Assembly: GCA_030430255.1 (NCBI GenBank)
Contig: JAUIGD010000010.1
Coordinates: 1-40,454 of the forward strand
Source of the DNA: Verrucomicrobiia bacterium
GTDB taxonomy: Bacteria; Verrucomicrobiota; Verrucomicrobiia; Verrucomicrobiales; DEV007
Direction: 5' to 3'
Length of the DNA stretch: 40,454 nt
The position numbers and the translations under genes are program-made. This document shows positions 21,941 through 30,147 of this stretch, in pieces. The notes beneath the pieces were generated by a model. The model saw only the letters and a program-made list of their open reading frames with translations, was not told the origin of the DNA and did no database searches. Numbering within the stretch: position 1 is the first letter of the stretch; each line of letters opens with the position of its first letter.

Positions 21941-24425
21941 CGAAATCATCCTCGCCTCGGCCGGGTCGGGGAAGACCTACCGGCTGACCAACCGCTTCAT
22001 CGACCTCATGCGGCTCGGGGTCGCACCGGAGCGCATCAGCGCGCTCACCTTTACCCGCAAAGCCGCCGGCGAGTTCTTCGACGCCATCTTGGCGAAGCTC
22101 GCGCGCGCCGCCAGCGACCCCGCCGCGGCGGCGGAGCTCGCCGGCGACCTCGCCGCTCCAGACTTCGACCGGGGGGCGGCGCTCACCCTGTTGCGCGCCT
22201 ACATCGGCGCCATCCCCAAACTCGCCCTCGGCACCCTCGACAGCTTCTTCGCCGACGTGGTCCGCGCCTTCCCGTTCGAGTTCGGCTTCGCCGGCCAGTT
22301 CGAGATCCTCGACGACTATGCCGGGCACCTGGAGAAACAGCGCGTGCTGCGCGCCGTCTTCGACGGTTCCGACGCCGGCGCGGGAGACTTCCTCGACTCC
22401 TTCAAGCTCGCCACCTTCGGCCGCGAGGACGCCGGCATCGTGCGCAACCTCGAGAAGTTCATCGGCGACCTGCACGAGCTGTTCCTCGAAGCCGAGGACC
22501 CCGCCCTCTGGGGCAATTCACTGCGCATCTGGCCGCGCGGCAACGAATGGGTGCAGCTCAGCGAGCCGAACCTCGACCACGTGCTCGGCGCCCTCACCGA
22601 CCACCTGAACGGCCGCGGCCTCGAGCCGACGGTGCTCGACCGCTGGCTGCGCTTCCTGGGCTGGCTACGGAACCACCAACCGGGCGCCCCCGTCCCCGAC
22701 AAGGAGAAGACCCTCTTCGGCCACTTCATGCGCGCCCGCGACGACCTGCTCCGCGGCGGAGGCACCATCACCGTCGACCGCCGGCGCCACGAACTCGAAC
22801 CCGAGGAGTGCGACTACCTCCTCGCGCTGTTCGGGCACATCGTCGCGGGCGAGATCGAGGTGCGCCTGCGCCGCACCCGGGGCCTGTGGGCGGTGCTCTC
22901 GAAGTATGAGGCCAACTACCGCGAGGCGGTGCGGAAGCAAGGGAAGCTCACCTTCGGCGACCTGCCGCTCCTCCTCGCCGGCGGCGGCGCCCCGCTGCCA
23001 GACCAGATCGCCTACCGCCTCGACTCGAACTTCGAACACTGGCTCCTCGACGAGTTTCAAGACACCAGCTACGCGCAGTGGCGGGTGATCGAACCGCTCG
23101 CCGAAGAGGCCTTGCAGGACCCGGAAGGCAGGCGCAGCCTGTTCCAAGTCGGCGACCTCAAACAGGCCATCTACGGCTGGCGCGGGGGCGACGCCTCCCT
23201 GTTCGCCAGCCTGCGCGACCGTTATCGGGAGATGGGTGGCGGGCGCTTCCGCGAGGTGCCGCTGGACAAGTCGTACCGCTCGGCCCAGCCGGTCATCGAC
23301 ACGGTGAACCAGGTGTTCTCACCGGACACTGTCTCGGCCCTCTTCCCCGCCATGAGGGGGCGCTGGGAGTTCACCCCCCACTCGACCGAACACACGGATT
23401 TGAGCGGGTGCGTGTCGTGGATCGCCGCCGAGAAGATCTCGGGCCGAGGGCAAGCGGACGCCAGATTGCGCGCCCGGCTCGAATTGGCCGCCGGGCTGAT
23501 CGAGGAGATCCAACCCCTCGCCCGCGGCCTCTCAGTCGCCGTCCTCGTCCGCCGCAATTCGACCGGCCGCACCGCCACCGATCTCCTGCGCGCCCGCACC
23601 GGCCAACCGGTCGTCAACGCCTCCGAGTTCGGCATCGCCGACGACAACCCGCTGACCTCCGCCCTGCGCTCCCTGTTCCACGCCGCCGCCCACCCGGGCG
23701 ACAACTTCGCCTGGCAGCACCTGCAGATGACCCCGCTCGCGAACGCGGTGGGCGCATCGCGGTCGGCGTTCTGCACGGCCCTCCTCAGCGAGGTCTGGGC
23801 CTCCGGCTTCGAGGCGACCACCCGGCGCTGGCTGGATCAGATCCCCGGCGAGCTCGACCCTTACTCCCGTCACCGCGCCGAGGAGTTCGGCCGCGCCGCC
23901 GCCCTGTTCGACCGGGGCGGCAGCCGCTCGGTCGACGACTTCCTCCGCTACATCGACCGGCACTCGGCCCGCGACGCCGCCACCCGTTCCGCCATCCAGG
24001 TCCTGACGGTCCACAAAGCCAAGGGCCTCGACTTCGACATCGTCATTCTGCCCGAGCTCGAAGGGGACGCGCTCGACACCCCGCCGCGCGGCATCGGTGT
24101 CCACTACAGCCCCGACCGCGAGATCGAGTGGGTGATGCAGATGCCCAATCGCGCCATCGTCGAAGCCGACCCCAAGCTCAACGCCTTCCTGGAGTCGCAG
24201 TCCGCCGAGGCCTGCTACGAGAGCCTCTGCCTCTACTACGTCGCGCTCACCCGCGCCAAGCGCGCCAACTTCCTCATCTCCGACGCCCTGCCGAAGAATC
24301 CATCCTCGCTCAACTTCCCCAGCCTGCTCCGCCATGGACTGCTCGCGGAGGGCGCGGTCGGTTCCGGCTTGCTCTGGCAGCAGGGGGACGCCGACTGGTG
24401 GCGCGAGGTGCCCGCCGGCCGATGA
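21927..24425 (+). CDS. UvrD/Rep-type helicase, AddA-like, lacking a C-terminal nuclease domain
   Basis: The homologous sequence has about 830 residues. Walker A is A-S-A-G-S-G-K-T (K about residue 16), with A-L-T-F-T-R-K-A-A next, the D-E motif L-L-D-E-F-Q-D-T-S, Q-V-G-D-L-K-Q-A-I-Y-G-W-R-G-G, and V-L-T-V-H-K-A-K-G-L-D-F in motif V. It is the motor of an AddAB-like DNA-end processing machine. No ATG, GTG or TTG occurs in frame between about 21684 and Walker A. The first plausible codon near the natural N-terminus is CTG 21927, used here provisionally; frameshifting from the upstream gene is another possibility. The chain ends shortly after the helicase 2 domain, whereas typical AddA is ~1200 residues with its own nuclease. 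Confidence 0.8.
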   Translation: MHVDNEIILASAGSGKTYRLTNRFIDLMRLGVAPERISALTFTRKAAGEFFDAILAKLARAASDPAAAAELAGDLAAPDFDRGAALTLLRAYIGAIPKLALGTLDSFFADVVRAFPFEFGFAGQFEILDDYAGHLEKQRVLRAVFDGSDAGAGDFLDSFKLATFGREDAGIVRNLEKFIGDLHELFLEAEDPALWGNSLRIWPRGNEWVQLSEPNLDHVLGALTDHLNGRGLEPTVLDRWLRFLGWLRNHQPGAPVPDKEKTLFGHFMRARDDLLRGGGTITVDRRRHELEPEECDYLLALFGHIVAGEIEVRLRRTRGLWAVLSKYEANYREAVRKQGKLTFGDLPLLLAGGGAPLPDQIAYRLDSNFEHWLLDEFQDTSYAQWRVIEPLAEEALQDPEGRRSLFQVGDLKQAIYGWRGGDASLFASLRDRYREMGGGRFREVPLDKSYRSAQPVIDTVNQVFSPDTVSALFPAMRGRWEFTPHSTEHTDLSGCVSWIAAEKISGRGQADARLRARLELAAGLIEEIQPLARGLSVAVLVRRNSTGRTATDLLRARTGQPVVNASEFGIADDNPLTSALRSLFHAAAHPGDNFAWQHLQMTPLANAVGASRSAFCTALLSEVWASGFEATTRRWLDQIPGELDPYSRHRAEEFGRAAALFDRGGSRSVDDFLRYIDRHSARDAATRSAIQVLTVHKAKGLDFDIVILPELEGDALDTPPRGIGVHYSPDREIEWVMQMPNRAIVEADPKLNAFLESQSAEACYESLCLYYVALTRAKRANFLISDALPKNPSSLNFPSLLRHGLLAEGAVGSGLLWQQGDADWWREVPAGR

Positions 24426-24435
24426 TCTCTCAGGG

Positions 24436-24453
24436 TGGCGCTCCGCAGCGCCA
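24436..24453. terminator. Candidate hairpin in the convergent gap between the helicase gene and scpA
   Basis: TGGCGCT (24436-24442) pairs perfectly with AGCGCCA (24447-24453) around CCGC, 11 nt past the helicase stop. There is no U-tract. Being symmetric, it could act on both converging transcripts. Confidence 0.4.
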
Positions 24454-24529
24454 TGGCTCGACCCAGATCGCACGAGCGAACACCCAAGACTCTCCGGCTG
24501 GCACCTCTGATCCTCGCCACCGGGCTCAA

Positions 24530-25300
24530 TTAGTTTTCGAGCCCGAACTCCGCCAGCGCCTCGGGATCGCCCTCGCCGCTGCGCTCGATCTCGATCTCGC
24601 CGAGGGTGTTCTCCTGTTGCACCCGGAACTCGCGCAGGCGGATGAGCTCCAGCAACGCCAAAAAGGTCACCACCACCTCGGAGCGGGAGCTCGCCCCGGC
24701 GAACAGATCCTTGAACTTGGTCCTCCGCCCCCGCCCCACCTCGGCCAAGAGATAGTCGATCCGGTCGCCGACGGTGAACCGGTCATCGACGATCTCCTCC
24801 AGGCCCGCCGCATCGTCGAAGCGCCGCAACACCTTTTGAAAGGCGCGGATGAGGTCGAAGATGCCGACCCCGGGCGGTGGCGACGGATCCGCTTCCGCCG
24901 GCCGCTCGGGCACCTCCGGCGCGCCGGCGAAGACGTTGACCTGGGACGCCTCCCGCTGCTCGAGGAAGCCCGCCGCATCCTTGAACTTCTTGTACTCGAC
25001 CAGCTGCCGGATCAGTTCCCAGCGCGGGTCCTCCTCCTCGGCCTCCTCCTCCGGCGGCTGCTCGTGCTTCGGCAACAGCGTCCGGCTCTTGATGTACATC
25101 AGGTTCGCCGCCATCACCACGAACTCGCTCGCCAGCTCGATGTTCAACAACTTGAAGGTGTCGATGTACTCCAGGTATTGCTTTGTCAGGCGCTCGATCG
25201 CCACCTCGTAAATATCGACCTCATCCTTCTTGATGAGGTAGAGGAGGAGGTCTAGCGGCCCCTCGAAGATGTCGAGGGAAACTCTGTTGTCGGCGTCCAA
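24530..25300 (-). CDS. scpA: Segregation and condensation protein A
   Basis: This encodes 256 residues from TTG 25300. The N-terminal L-D-I-F-E-G-P-L-D-L-L-L-Y-L-I-K-K, then D-I-Y-E-V-A-I-E-R-L-T-K-Q-Y-L and A-A-N-L-M-Y-I-K-S-R-T-L-L-P are the signature of ScpA, the kleisin that bridges SMC heads in the bacterial condensin. An acidic linker (E-E-E-A-E-E-E-D) and a C-terminal winged-helix region (V-V-V-T-F-L-A-L-L-E-L-I-R-L) follow. No ATG or GTG fits the N-terminus, and the longer open frame to 25516 is not ScpA-like, so TTG is the best start. scpB is not adjacent. Confidence 0.9.
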   Translation of the reverse strand: MDADNRVSLDIFEGPLDLLLYLIKKDEVDIYEVAIERLTKQYLEYIDTFKLLNIELASEFVVMAANLMYIKSRTLLPKHEQPPEEEAEEEDPRWELIRQLVEYKKFKDAAGFLEQREASQVNVFAGAPEVPERPAEADPSPPPGVGIFDLIRAFQKVLRRFDDAAGLEEIVDDRFTVGDRIDYLLAEVGRGRRTKFKDLFAGASSRSEVVVTFLALLELIRLREFRVQQENTLGEIEIERSGEGDPEALAEFGLEN

Positions 25301-25420
25301 CGCGCGGCAACTACGGCAACCGACCGCCCGCTGCCAGCAAAAAATTCCATGCGGGCGCGGTGGGTGTCGGGCATACTCCCCGCGTCCGCGCCCACGTGAA
25401 GGACCGACCCCACAAGGCCA

Positions 25421-26917
25421 ATGCAGAGCGAAGAAGAACGCACTTTCAATGAAGCGATGAACGAATGGGCTGCCAAGCAGTCCTTCCTCCACAACTCGAA
25501 GAACCGCCTCATCCACCCCGACCCCAGCCTCCCGCTGCCGTTCCGCCTGCTCGGCTACGGGCTGCGGCTGGCCTTCTTCGGGGCGATCTTCTTCCTCGCC
25601 GGACTGTTCCTGCTCAAAAAGTACGTCGGCAGCAAGGGCTTCGCCGACATGATGTCCGAGAAGATCGGCGCCCTGATCGACGCCGAATCCTACGAGGGCA
25701 GCCGCTACCGCTGGAAAGGCGCCCGCGCATCGACGAAGCTGTTCAGTGCCCAGGGTTCCGAGCAGGCGTTCTTCAAGGAATTGGAAGCCACCGGCATCGC
25801 GTTCGAGATGCCCAAGAACCTCCTCTTCAACAAGACGTGGGACCTCGAGAAACTAGAGGTCGGCCAGCTCGACGTCACCCTCCGCGTCGGCCAGGCCACA
25901 GGGCTCAGCGCCGCCGCCCCCGCCGCCGAGCGCGCGCCCCTCACGGCCGGCTTCGGCATCAATCCCGACCTCGAGCGGCTGCGCTTCGCCCACCTCCAAG
26001 TCAAGGAGGCCGCCTTCCGCTGGGGGGTGACCAAAACCAACCAGGGGAGCGTCACCGGCAGCGGGTTGGTCGTGACGCCCCCGGAAGCCGAGGCCGGCGC
26101 GTGGACGCTCGACTTCGCAGGGGGGAGGCTCCGGCAGAACTGGTGGCGCGACCTCCAGATCGACTCCCTCAGGGTCGAGGTCGGCGACGGGCGCATCGCC
26201 TTCAAAGACTCCGCCCTGCGCCTCGGCAGCGGCACGGGGAGCTTGCGGGGGGACATCACCCTCGGGGCTATCCCCGACGTCTCGCTGCAGTTGAACCTGC
26301 AGGAGGTCCCGGTGACCTCGCTGATCCCCGCCGAATTCGGAACCTATCTGGCCGGCACCGCCAACGCGTCGATCGGCATCGAAGGTTCGCCGAACACGAG
26401 GGCGGGTTTCGGTTCGCGGTCGATCGTCGAGTTCGCCAACGAGGGCACCCTCCTCAACATCCCCGCCTTCGAGGCGATCTCCCGACTGCTCGATACCATC
26501 CGCTTTCGCGTCCTCCCCCTCACCGGCGGCACGGTGACATTCGAGACGGGCGAGCGCCGTTGGAACGTCTCCAAAGTGGATATCCAATGCGGGAATTTCG
26601 CCCAGCTGCGCGGCGCCTTCACCGTCAGCGAAGCCGATCGGAAGCGGCCCGTCGCCCCCATCTCCGCCCTCGCGCCGGCCTCCCCACCGTCGTCCGCGAC
26701 CGTCTCCGAACTCGAGAGATGGGAGTTCTCCGGCGAGCTGTCGCTAGGCATCGACGAGGCGACCTTCCCCCGCCTCTCACAGCCCGAAGCCGCCCAGTTC
26801 TTCACCAGCGACGGGCGCGGGACCAGCTGGATCGCCATCACCATCGACGGGACGGTCGACGAGTTGACCAATGACCTCGCCGACCAGATCATCGCCGCCG
26901 CCAACAAGCTCGAGTAG
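25421..26917 (+). CDS. Membrane-anchored protein of unknown function, weakly AsmA-like
   Basis: This is a 498-residue protein. A cytoplasmic N-terminal ~38 residues are followed by one transmembrane helix (~40-62, L-A-F-F-G-A-I-F-F-L-A-G-L-F-L-L). The rest is periplasmic, with regularly spaced beta-type segments such as L-R-V-G-Q-A-T, L-G-S-G-T-G-S-L-R-G-D-I-T, and G-T-L-L-N-I-P-A-F-E-A-I-S-R-L-L-D. That pattern of repeated 'G-x-L-x-G' strands recalls AsmA/DUF3971-type envelope proteins, but I would not assign it firmly. ATG 25421 is the first in-frame start; the gene is divergent from scpA. Low-complexity P/A/S sequence lies at ~415-430. Confidence 0.75.
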   Translation: MQSEEERTFNEAMNEWAAKQSFLHNSKNRLIHPDPSLPLPFRLLGYGLRLAFFGAIFFLAGLFLLKKYVGSKGFADMMSEKIGALIDAESYEGSRYRWKGARASTKLFSAQGSEQAFFKELEATGIAFEMPKNLLFNKTWDLEKLEVGQLDVTLRVGQATGLSAAAPAAERAPLTAGFGINPDLERLRFAHLQVKEAAFRWGVTKTNQGSVTGSGLVVTPPEAEAGAWTLDFAGGRLRQNWWRDLQIDSLRVEVGDGRIAFKDSALRLGSGTGSLRGDITLGAIPDVSLQLNLQEVPVTSLIPAEFGTYLAGTANASIGIEGSPNTRAGFGSRSIVEFANEGTLLNIPAFEAISRLLDTIRFRVLPLTGGTVTFETGERRWNVSKVDIQCGNFAQLRGAFTVSEADRKRPVAPISALAPASPPSSATVSELERWEFSGELSLGIDEATFPRLSQPEAAQFFTSDGRGTSWIAITIDGTVDELTNDLADQIIAAANKLE

Positions 26918-26922
26918 AGCCC

Positions 26923-27339
26923 TCAGCGCCCCTCGCCCCCGTTCAAGCGAGACAGCATCTCGGCGAAGTTCCGCACGTCCCGCTCGGTGACGTAAGACGT
27001 GCCGAACTCGGTCTCGAAGACGATCAGGCGCCCCTCGATCTCGCCCTCCTCGCGCGCTTCGAAGACCTGATACGCCCTCGGCTTCCCGGCCTCGAAGCGC
27101 TTCGGCCCTAGCGCCGCTTCGCCCTTGTCTCCGATCCGATAGCGGAGCCGCATCCTCTCGAGGTCCTCGACCCAAAGGTCATGCCCGCCCTCGGAGTAGA
27201 TCAGGCGCTCCAGCGGGGCAGGCGCGGCGACCGGCGCCTGCGGAAGTTTCCTCTGCAGTTCGATCACGGCGTAGAGCAGTGCCCCGACCGAGCCGGCGAG
27301 GAGGATGGCGGTGATGGTGACGATCGGGCGCATCGGCAT
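26923..27339 (-). CDS. Small single-pass membrane protein of unknown function
   Basis: This is a 138-residue protein (136 if it starts at the second Met). One hydrophobic segment lies near the N-terminus (I-V-T-I-T-A-I-L-L-A-G-S-V-G-A-L-L-Y-A), then a short proline/alanine linker and a soluble domain with alternating charged residues. No family is recognised. It faces the preceding gene tail to tail with a 5-bp gap. The 5' side is bounded by a family 2 repeat only 3 bp from the start codon, so the element may supply its promoter. Codon bias supports a real gene. Confidence 0.65.
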   Translation of the reverse strand: MPMRPIVTITAILLAGSVGALLYAVIELQRKLPQAPVAAPAPLERLIYSEGGHDLWVEDLERMRLRYRIGDKGEAALGPKRFEAGKPRAYQVFEAREEGEIEGRLIVFETEFGTSYVTERDVRNFAEMLSRLNGGEGR

Positions 27340-27342
27340 TGG

Positions 27343-27566
27343 CTAGGAGGCTGTCGGACCGACGACTCTCGAGCCCGAACGTCTTAGAAATTCGATCCAG
27401 ATCGGCACGATGGCGAGGAGTTGATCGAGATCAGCGACGAGACGGCGGGGTGGTTTGGGCCACTCCCAATGCGTTGCTCCCAATGCGTTGCTCCCAATGC
27501 GTTGCTCCCAATGCGTTGCTCCCGATTCGTTTCGCGCCGGAACGGGTGCGTCCGACGGGCTCCTAG
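27343..27566 (+). repeat. Family 2 dispersed repeat, CTAG-bounded copy with internal minisatellite
   Basis: The segment begins CTAG-GAGGCTGTCGGAC and ends GTCCGACGGGCTC-CTAG, so the ends are imperfect inverted repeats with CTAG on each side. Bases 27372-27448 match the reverse complement of the copy near 39021-39173 at about 62 of 77 positions without gaps, by eye. It contains a 14-bp tandem repeat at 27465-27524. The right CTAG (27563-27566) is at the same time the left CTAG of the adjoining family 1 element. Confidence 0.7.
27465..27524. repeat. 14-bp tandem repeat, four copies
   Basis: CAATGCGTTGCTCC begins at 27467, 27481, 27495 and 27509, identical each time, then degenerates to CGATTCGTTTCGCG. 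The unit is not a multiple of three and no real gene crosses it. Confidence 0.95.
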
Positions 27567-27746
27567 CCCGGATCGATCACCACATCCGCAGGCGAGGCGC
27601 CGCCGATCGTTGATGCTGAGTAGGCGGCGGCAGGGATCGGCGAAGCGGCTGGGTAGACACCCTGCCCGAGCCGTTCCCAACGGCAACACCCTCAGCATCA
27701 ACGAGCGCAAGCCGTAGCCCGGAGCTTGGTGATCGATTCGGGCTAG
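27563..27746 (+). repeat. Family 1 dispersed repeat, full copy D
   Basis: This is the best preserved copy, 184 bp, with CTAG at both ends, CCCGGATCGATCACCA at the left and TGGTGATCGATTCGGG at the right. The internal stem is CGTTGATGCTGAG with CTCAGCATCAACG: relative to copy A both arms have changed so that a C-G pair became T-A. The right CTAG contains the TAG stop codon of the DUF1501 gene on the minus strand. Confidence 0.9.
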
Positions 27747-29203
27747 GCGATCAGGTTCCGCACCACGTGGCCGTGGACGTCGGTGAGGCGGTAGCGCCTG
27801 CCCTGGTAGCGGAAGGTCAGCCGCTCGTGATCGATGCCCAGCAGATGCATCATCGTCGCGTGGAAGTCGTGCACGTGGACGGGATCGCGGTCGATATTGT
27901 AGCAGTAGGGATCGGTCTCACCATAGCTGGTGCCGGCATTGACGCCACCGCCAGCCATCCACAGCGAGAAGCAGCGCGGATGGTGGTCGCGGCCGAAGTT
28001 GTTGGCGCCGAGCTTGCCCTGGCAGTAGTTGGTGCGGCCGAACTCCCCGCCCCAGACGACGAGGGTGTCCTCCAGCAACCCGCGCCTCTTGAGGTCGGCG
28101 ACCAAGGCCGCCGAGGGCTGGTCGGTCTCCCGGCATTGGTTGCGGATGCCCCCCACCAGCCCCCCATGTTGATCCCACCCCGGGTGGTAGAGCTGGACGA
28201 AGCGCACACCGCGCTCGATCAACCTCCTGGCCAACAAACAGTTCGCAGCATACGTGCCCGGCTTCTTGGCGTCTTGGCCATACTCCTCGAAGGTGGCCTC
28301 CGGCTCCGAACTCAAGTCCGCCACCTCGGGGATCGAAGCCTGCATGCGGTAGGCGAGTTCGTATCCCGCCAACCGGGCGTCGAGCGCGCGGTCGAACTCG
28401 TCCCCGGCGCGCAGCTCCTGGAGCTCGGCGAGGCCGTCGAGCAGCTTGCGGCGCCCCGCCCGGGAGATGCCGTCCGGCGAATTGAGGTAGAGCACGGGGT
28501 CGGCGGCGGCGCGGAACCGCACGCCGGCGAACTTCGTCGGCAGGAAGCCGCTCCCCCACAGCCGCGAGGCCAGCGGCTGCCCGCCCTTGCCCTTGGTGAC
28601 CAGCACCACGAACGAGGGCAGGTCGGAAGCCGAGTCGCCGAGGCCGTAGCTGAGCCAGGAGCCGATGCTGGGCCGCCCGGGCAACTGCGAGCCGGTCTGC
28701 AGCATCGTCACCCCGGGCCCGTGGTTGATCGCCTCGGTGTGCATCGTCTTCACGATGCAGAGTTCGTCGGCGATCTTCGCCGTGTGCGGCAGAAGGTCGC
28801 TCATCCACTGGCCCGACCGCCCGTGCTGGGCGAATTGGAATGGGGAGCCGACCAGCGGCAGCGAACTCTGGTTGCCCGACATCCCGGTCAGGCGCTGCCC
28901 GCGGCGGACCTCGTCGGGCAGCTCCTGCCCGTGCTTCTCGTTGAGCAGCGGCTTGTGGTCGAACAGATCCATCTGCGACGGGCCACCGCTTTGGAATAGG
29001 TAGATCACCCGCTTCGCCTTCGGCCGGTGGTGGAGCCCGCCGAGCGCCCCGCGCGGCGCGGCACCGGCATCGCGCGCGAGCATCTCCGCGAGGGCCATCC
29101 CGCCCAGCCCCATGCCAAACCGGTTCAACACCTCGCGCCGCGGCAGCAGGGGAGCGTCGGGGTCGTGGCCGGTGCAGACGGGGCGTGGTGATGGAGCGGG
29201 CAT
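27743..29203 (-). CDS. DUF1501 family secreted protein
   Basis: This encodes 486 residues from ATG 29203; a TTG two codons earlier is also in frame. The N-terminal L-P-R-R-E-V-L-N-R-F-G-M-G-L-G-G-M-A-L resembles a twin-arginine-type signal, usual for DUF1501. Conserved blocks are V-I-Y-L-F-Q-S-G-G-P-S-Q-M-D-L-F-D, T-E-A-I-N-H-G-P, G-W-D-Q-H-G-G-L, V-V-W-G-G-E-F-G-R-T and G-R-D-H-H-P-R-C-F. The fold is related to alkaline phosphatase/sulfatase enzymes, but the activity is undefined. In PVC bacteria it normally sits beside a DUF1549/DUF1553 cytochrome gene; none is in the window. Its stop codon is inside the end of a family 1 repeat. Confidence 0.92.
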   Translation of the reverse strand: MPAPSPRPVCTGHDPDAPLLPRREVLNRFGMGLGGMALAEMLARDAGAAPRGALGGLHHRPKAKRVIYLFQSGGPSQMDLFDHKPLLNEKHGQELPDEVRRGQRLTGMSGNQSSLPLVGSPFQFAQHGRSGQWMSDLLPHTAKIADELCIVKTMHTEAINHGPGVTMLQTGSQLPGRPSIGSWLSYGLGDSASDLPSFVVLVTKGKGGQPLASRLWGSGFLPTKFAGVRFRAAADPVLYLNSPDGISRAGRRKLLDGLAELQELRAGDEFDRALDARLAGYELAYRMQASIPEVADLSSEPEATFEEYGQDAKKPGTYAANCLLARRLIERGVRFVQLYHPGWDQHGGLVGGIRNQCRETDQPSAALVADLKRRGLLEDTLVVWGGEFGRTNYCQGKLGANNFGRDHHPRCFSLWMAGGGVNAGTSYGETDPYCYNIDRDPVHVHDFHATMMHLLGIDHERLTFRYQGRRYRLTDVHGHVVRNLIA

Positions 29204-29316
29204 CGTCAAAAAACTACCTGCTTACTCCCCGCGGGCAACGCTTTCGCCTCCGGCCCGCCCGCAATTCTGCGCTTGCCGCTGAGATCGCCCCCGGAGTAGC
29301 GGTTAGGGAGATCATC

Positions 29317-30141
29317 ATGAACCGCAAACTCCCCGCCCTCGCCGCCGCGCTCACCGCCTCGATCGGCTCTGTCGTCCTCTTGGCCTCCCCCGGCACGGCC
29401 GAAGAACCCGCGGCCGCCGCCGCGGTCGCCCCGGCCGCTGCCGAATCCCCGGAGAAACTGTACACCGGAGAAAAGCTGCGCGGGCTCTTGGTCACCGGCG
29501 GTTGCTGCCACAACTACGCCTTCCAAGCGGTCGCCCTCACCGAGGGCGTCGAGGCGCGGATGGACATCGAGTTCGACGTCGTCAACGACGGCGGCCGCGG
29601 CACCCGCGCGGAGATCGACCTCTACGACGACCCGGAATGGGCGAAGCCCTACGACGTGGTCGTCCACAACGAGTGCTTCGCCGACACCAACAACCCAGAC
29701 TACATCCGCAAGATCACCGAGGCGCACAAGGCGGGCACCCCGGCCGTCGTCATCCATTGCGCCATGCACACCTACCGCTCCGCCGAGATCGACGACTGGC
29801 GCGAGTTCCTCGGGGTGACGAGCAAGCACCACGAACACCAGAGCGAGTACCCCGTCGTGCCGGTCGTCCGCGACCACCCGATCATGGCCGCCTTCCCCGA
29901 CGAGTGGACGACGCCGAAGGACGAACTCTACGTCGTCACCAAAACCTGGCCGAACACCACCCCGCTCGCCTACTCGGTCAGCGAACGGAACGGCAAGAAG
30001 CACCCGGTGCTGTGGGTGAACCAGTTCGGCGAGGCGCGCGTCTTCGGCACCACCTACGGCCACTCCGACGACACCTTCCGCGACCCGGTGTTCATCGAAT
30101 TGTTAGCCCGGGGCACCGCATGGGCGGCGGGGAAACTGTAG
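29317..30141 (+). CDS. Secreted ThuA domain protein
   Basis: This is a 274-residue protein. AGGGAG 8 nt upstream supports ATG 29317. A signal peptide (cleavage near S-P-G-T-A-E-E) and an alanine-rich linker precede the ThuA domain, a class I glutamine-amidotransferase-like fold: L-L-V-T-G-G-C-C-H-N, Y-D-V-V-V-H-N-E-C-F-A, V-V-I-H-C-A-M-H-T-Y-R and V-F-G-T-T-Y-G-H. ThuA proteins are linked to trehalose and other sugar use, and secreted versions are abundant in PVC bacteria. It is divergent from the DUF1501 gene (113 bp) and convergent with the dehydrogenase (6 bp). Confidence 0.9.
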   Translation: MNRKLPALAAALTASIGSVVLLASPGTAEEPAAAAAVAPAAAESPEKLYTGEKLRGLLVTGGCCHNYAFQAVALTEGVEARMDIEFDVVNDGGRGTRAEIDLYDDPEWAKPYDVVVHNECFADTNNPDYIRKITEAHKAGTPAVVIHCAMHTYRSAEIDDWREFLGVTSKHHEHQSEYPVVPVVRDHPIMAAFPDEWTTPKDELYVVTKTWPNTTPLAYSVSERNGKKHPVLWVNQFGEARVFGTTYGHSDDTFRDPVFIELLARGTAWAAGKL

Positions 30142-30147
30142 GATCCA

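Noticed and set aside
19019-24425. An anti-phage defence island
   Set aside because: The nuclease-helicase pair is best explained as AddAB-like DNA-end repair. No restriction, toxin-antitoxin, retron or other defence genes accompany it.
24530-25516. Longer 328-residue version of ScpA
   Set aside because: The extra 72 N-terminal residues are not ScpA-like and overlap the start of the divergent membrane-protein gene. TTG 25300 places the start at the conserved N-terminus.
27465-27524. Phase-variable coding repeat
   Set aside because: The 14-bp unit would shift frame, but no real gene covers it. Open frames across it are part of non-coding repeat elements.
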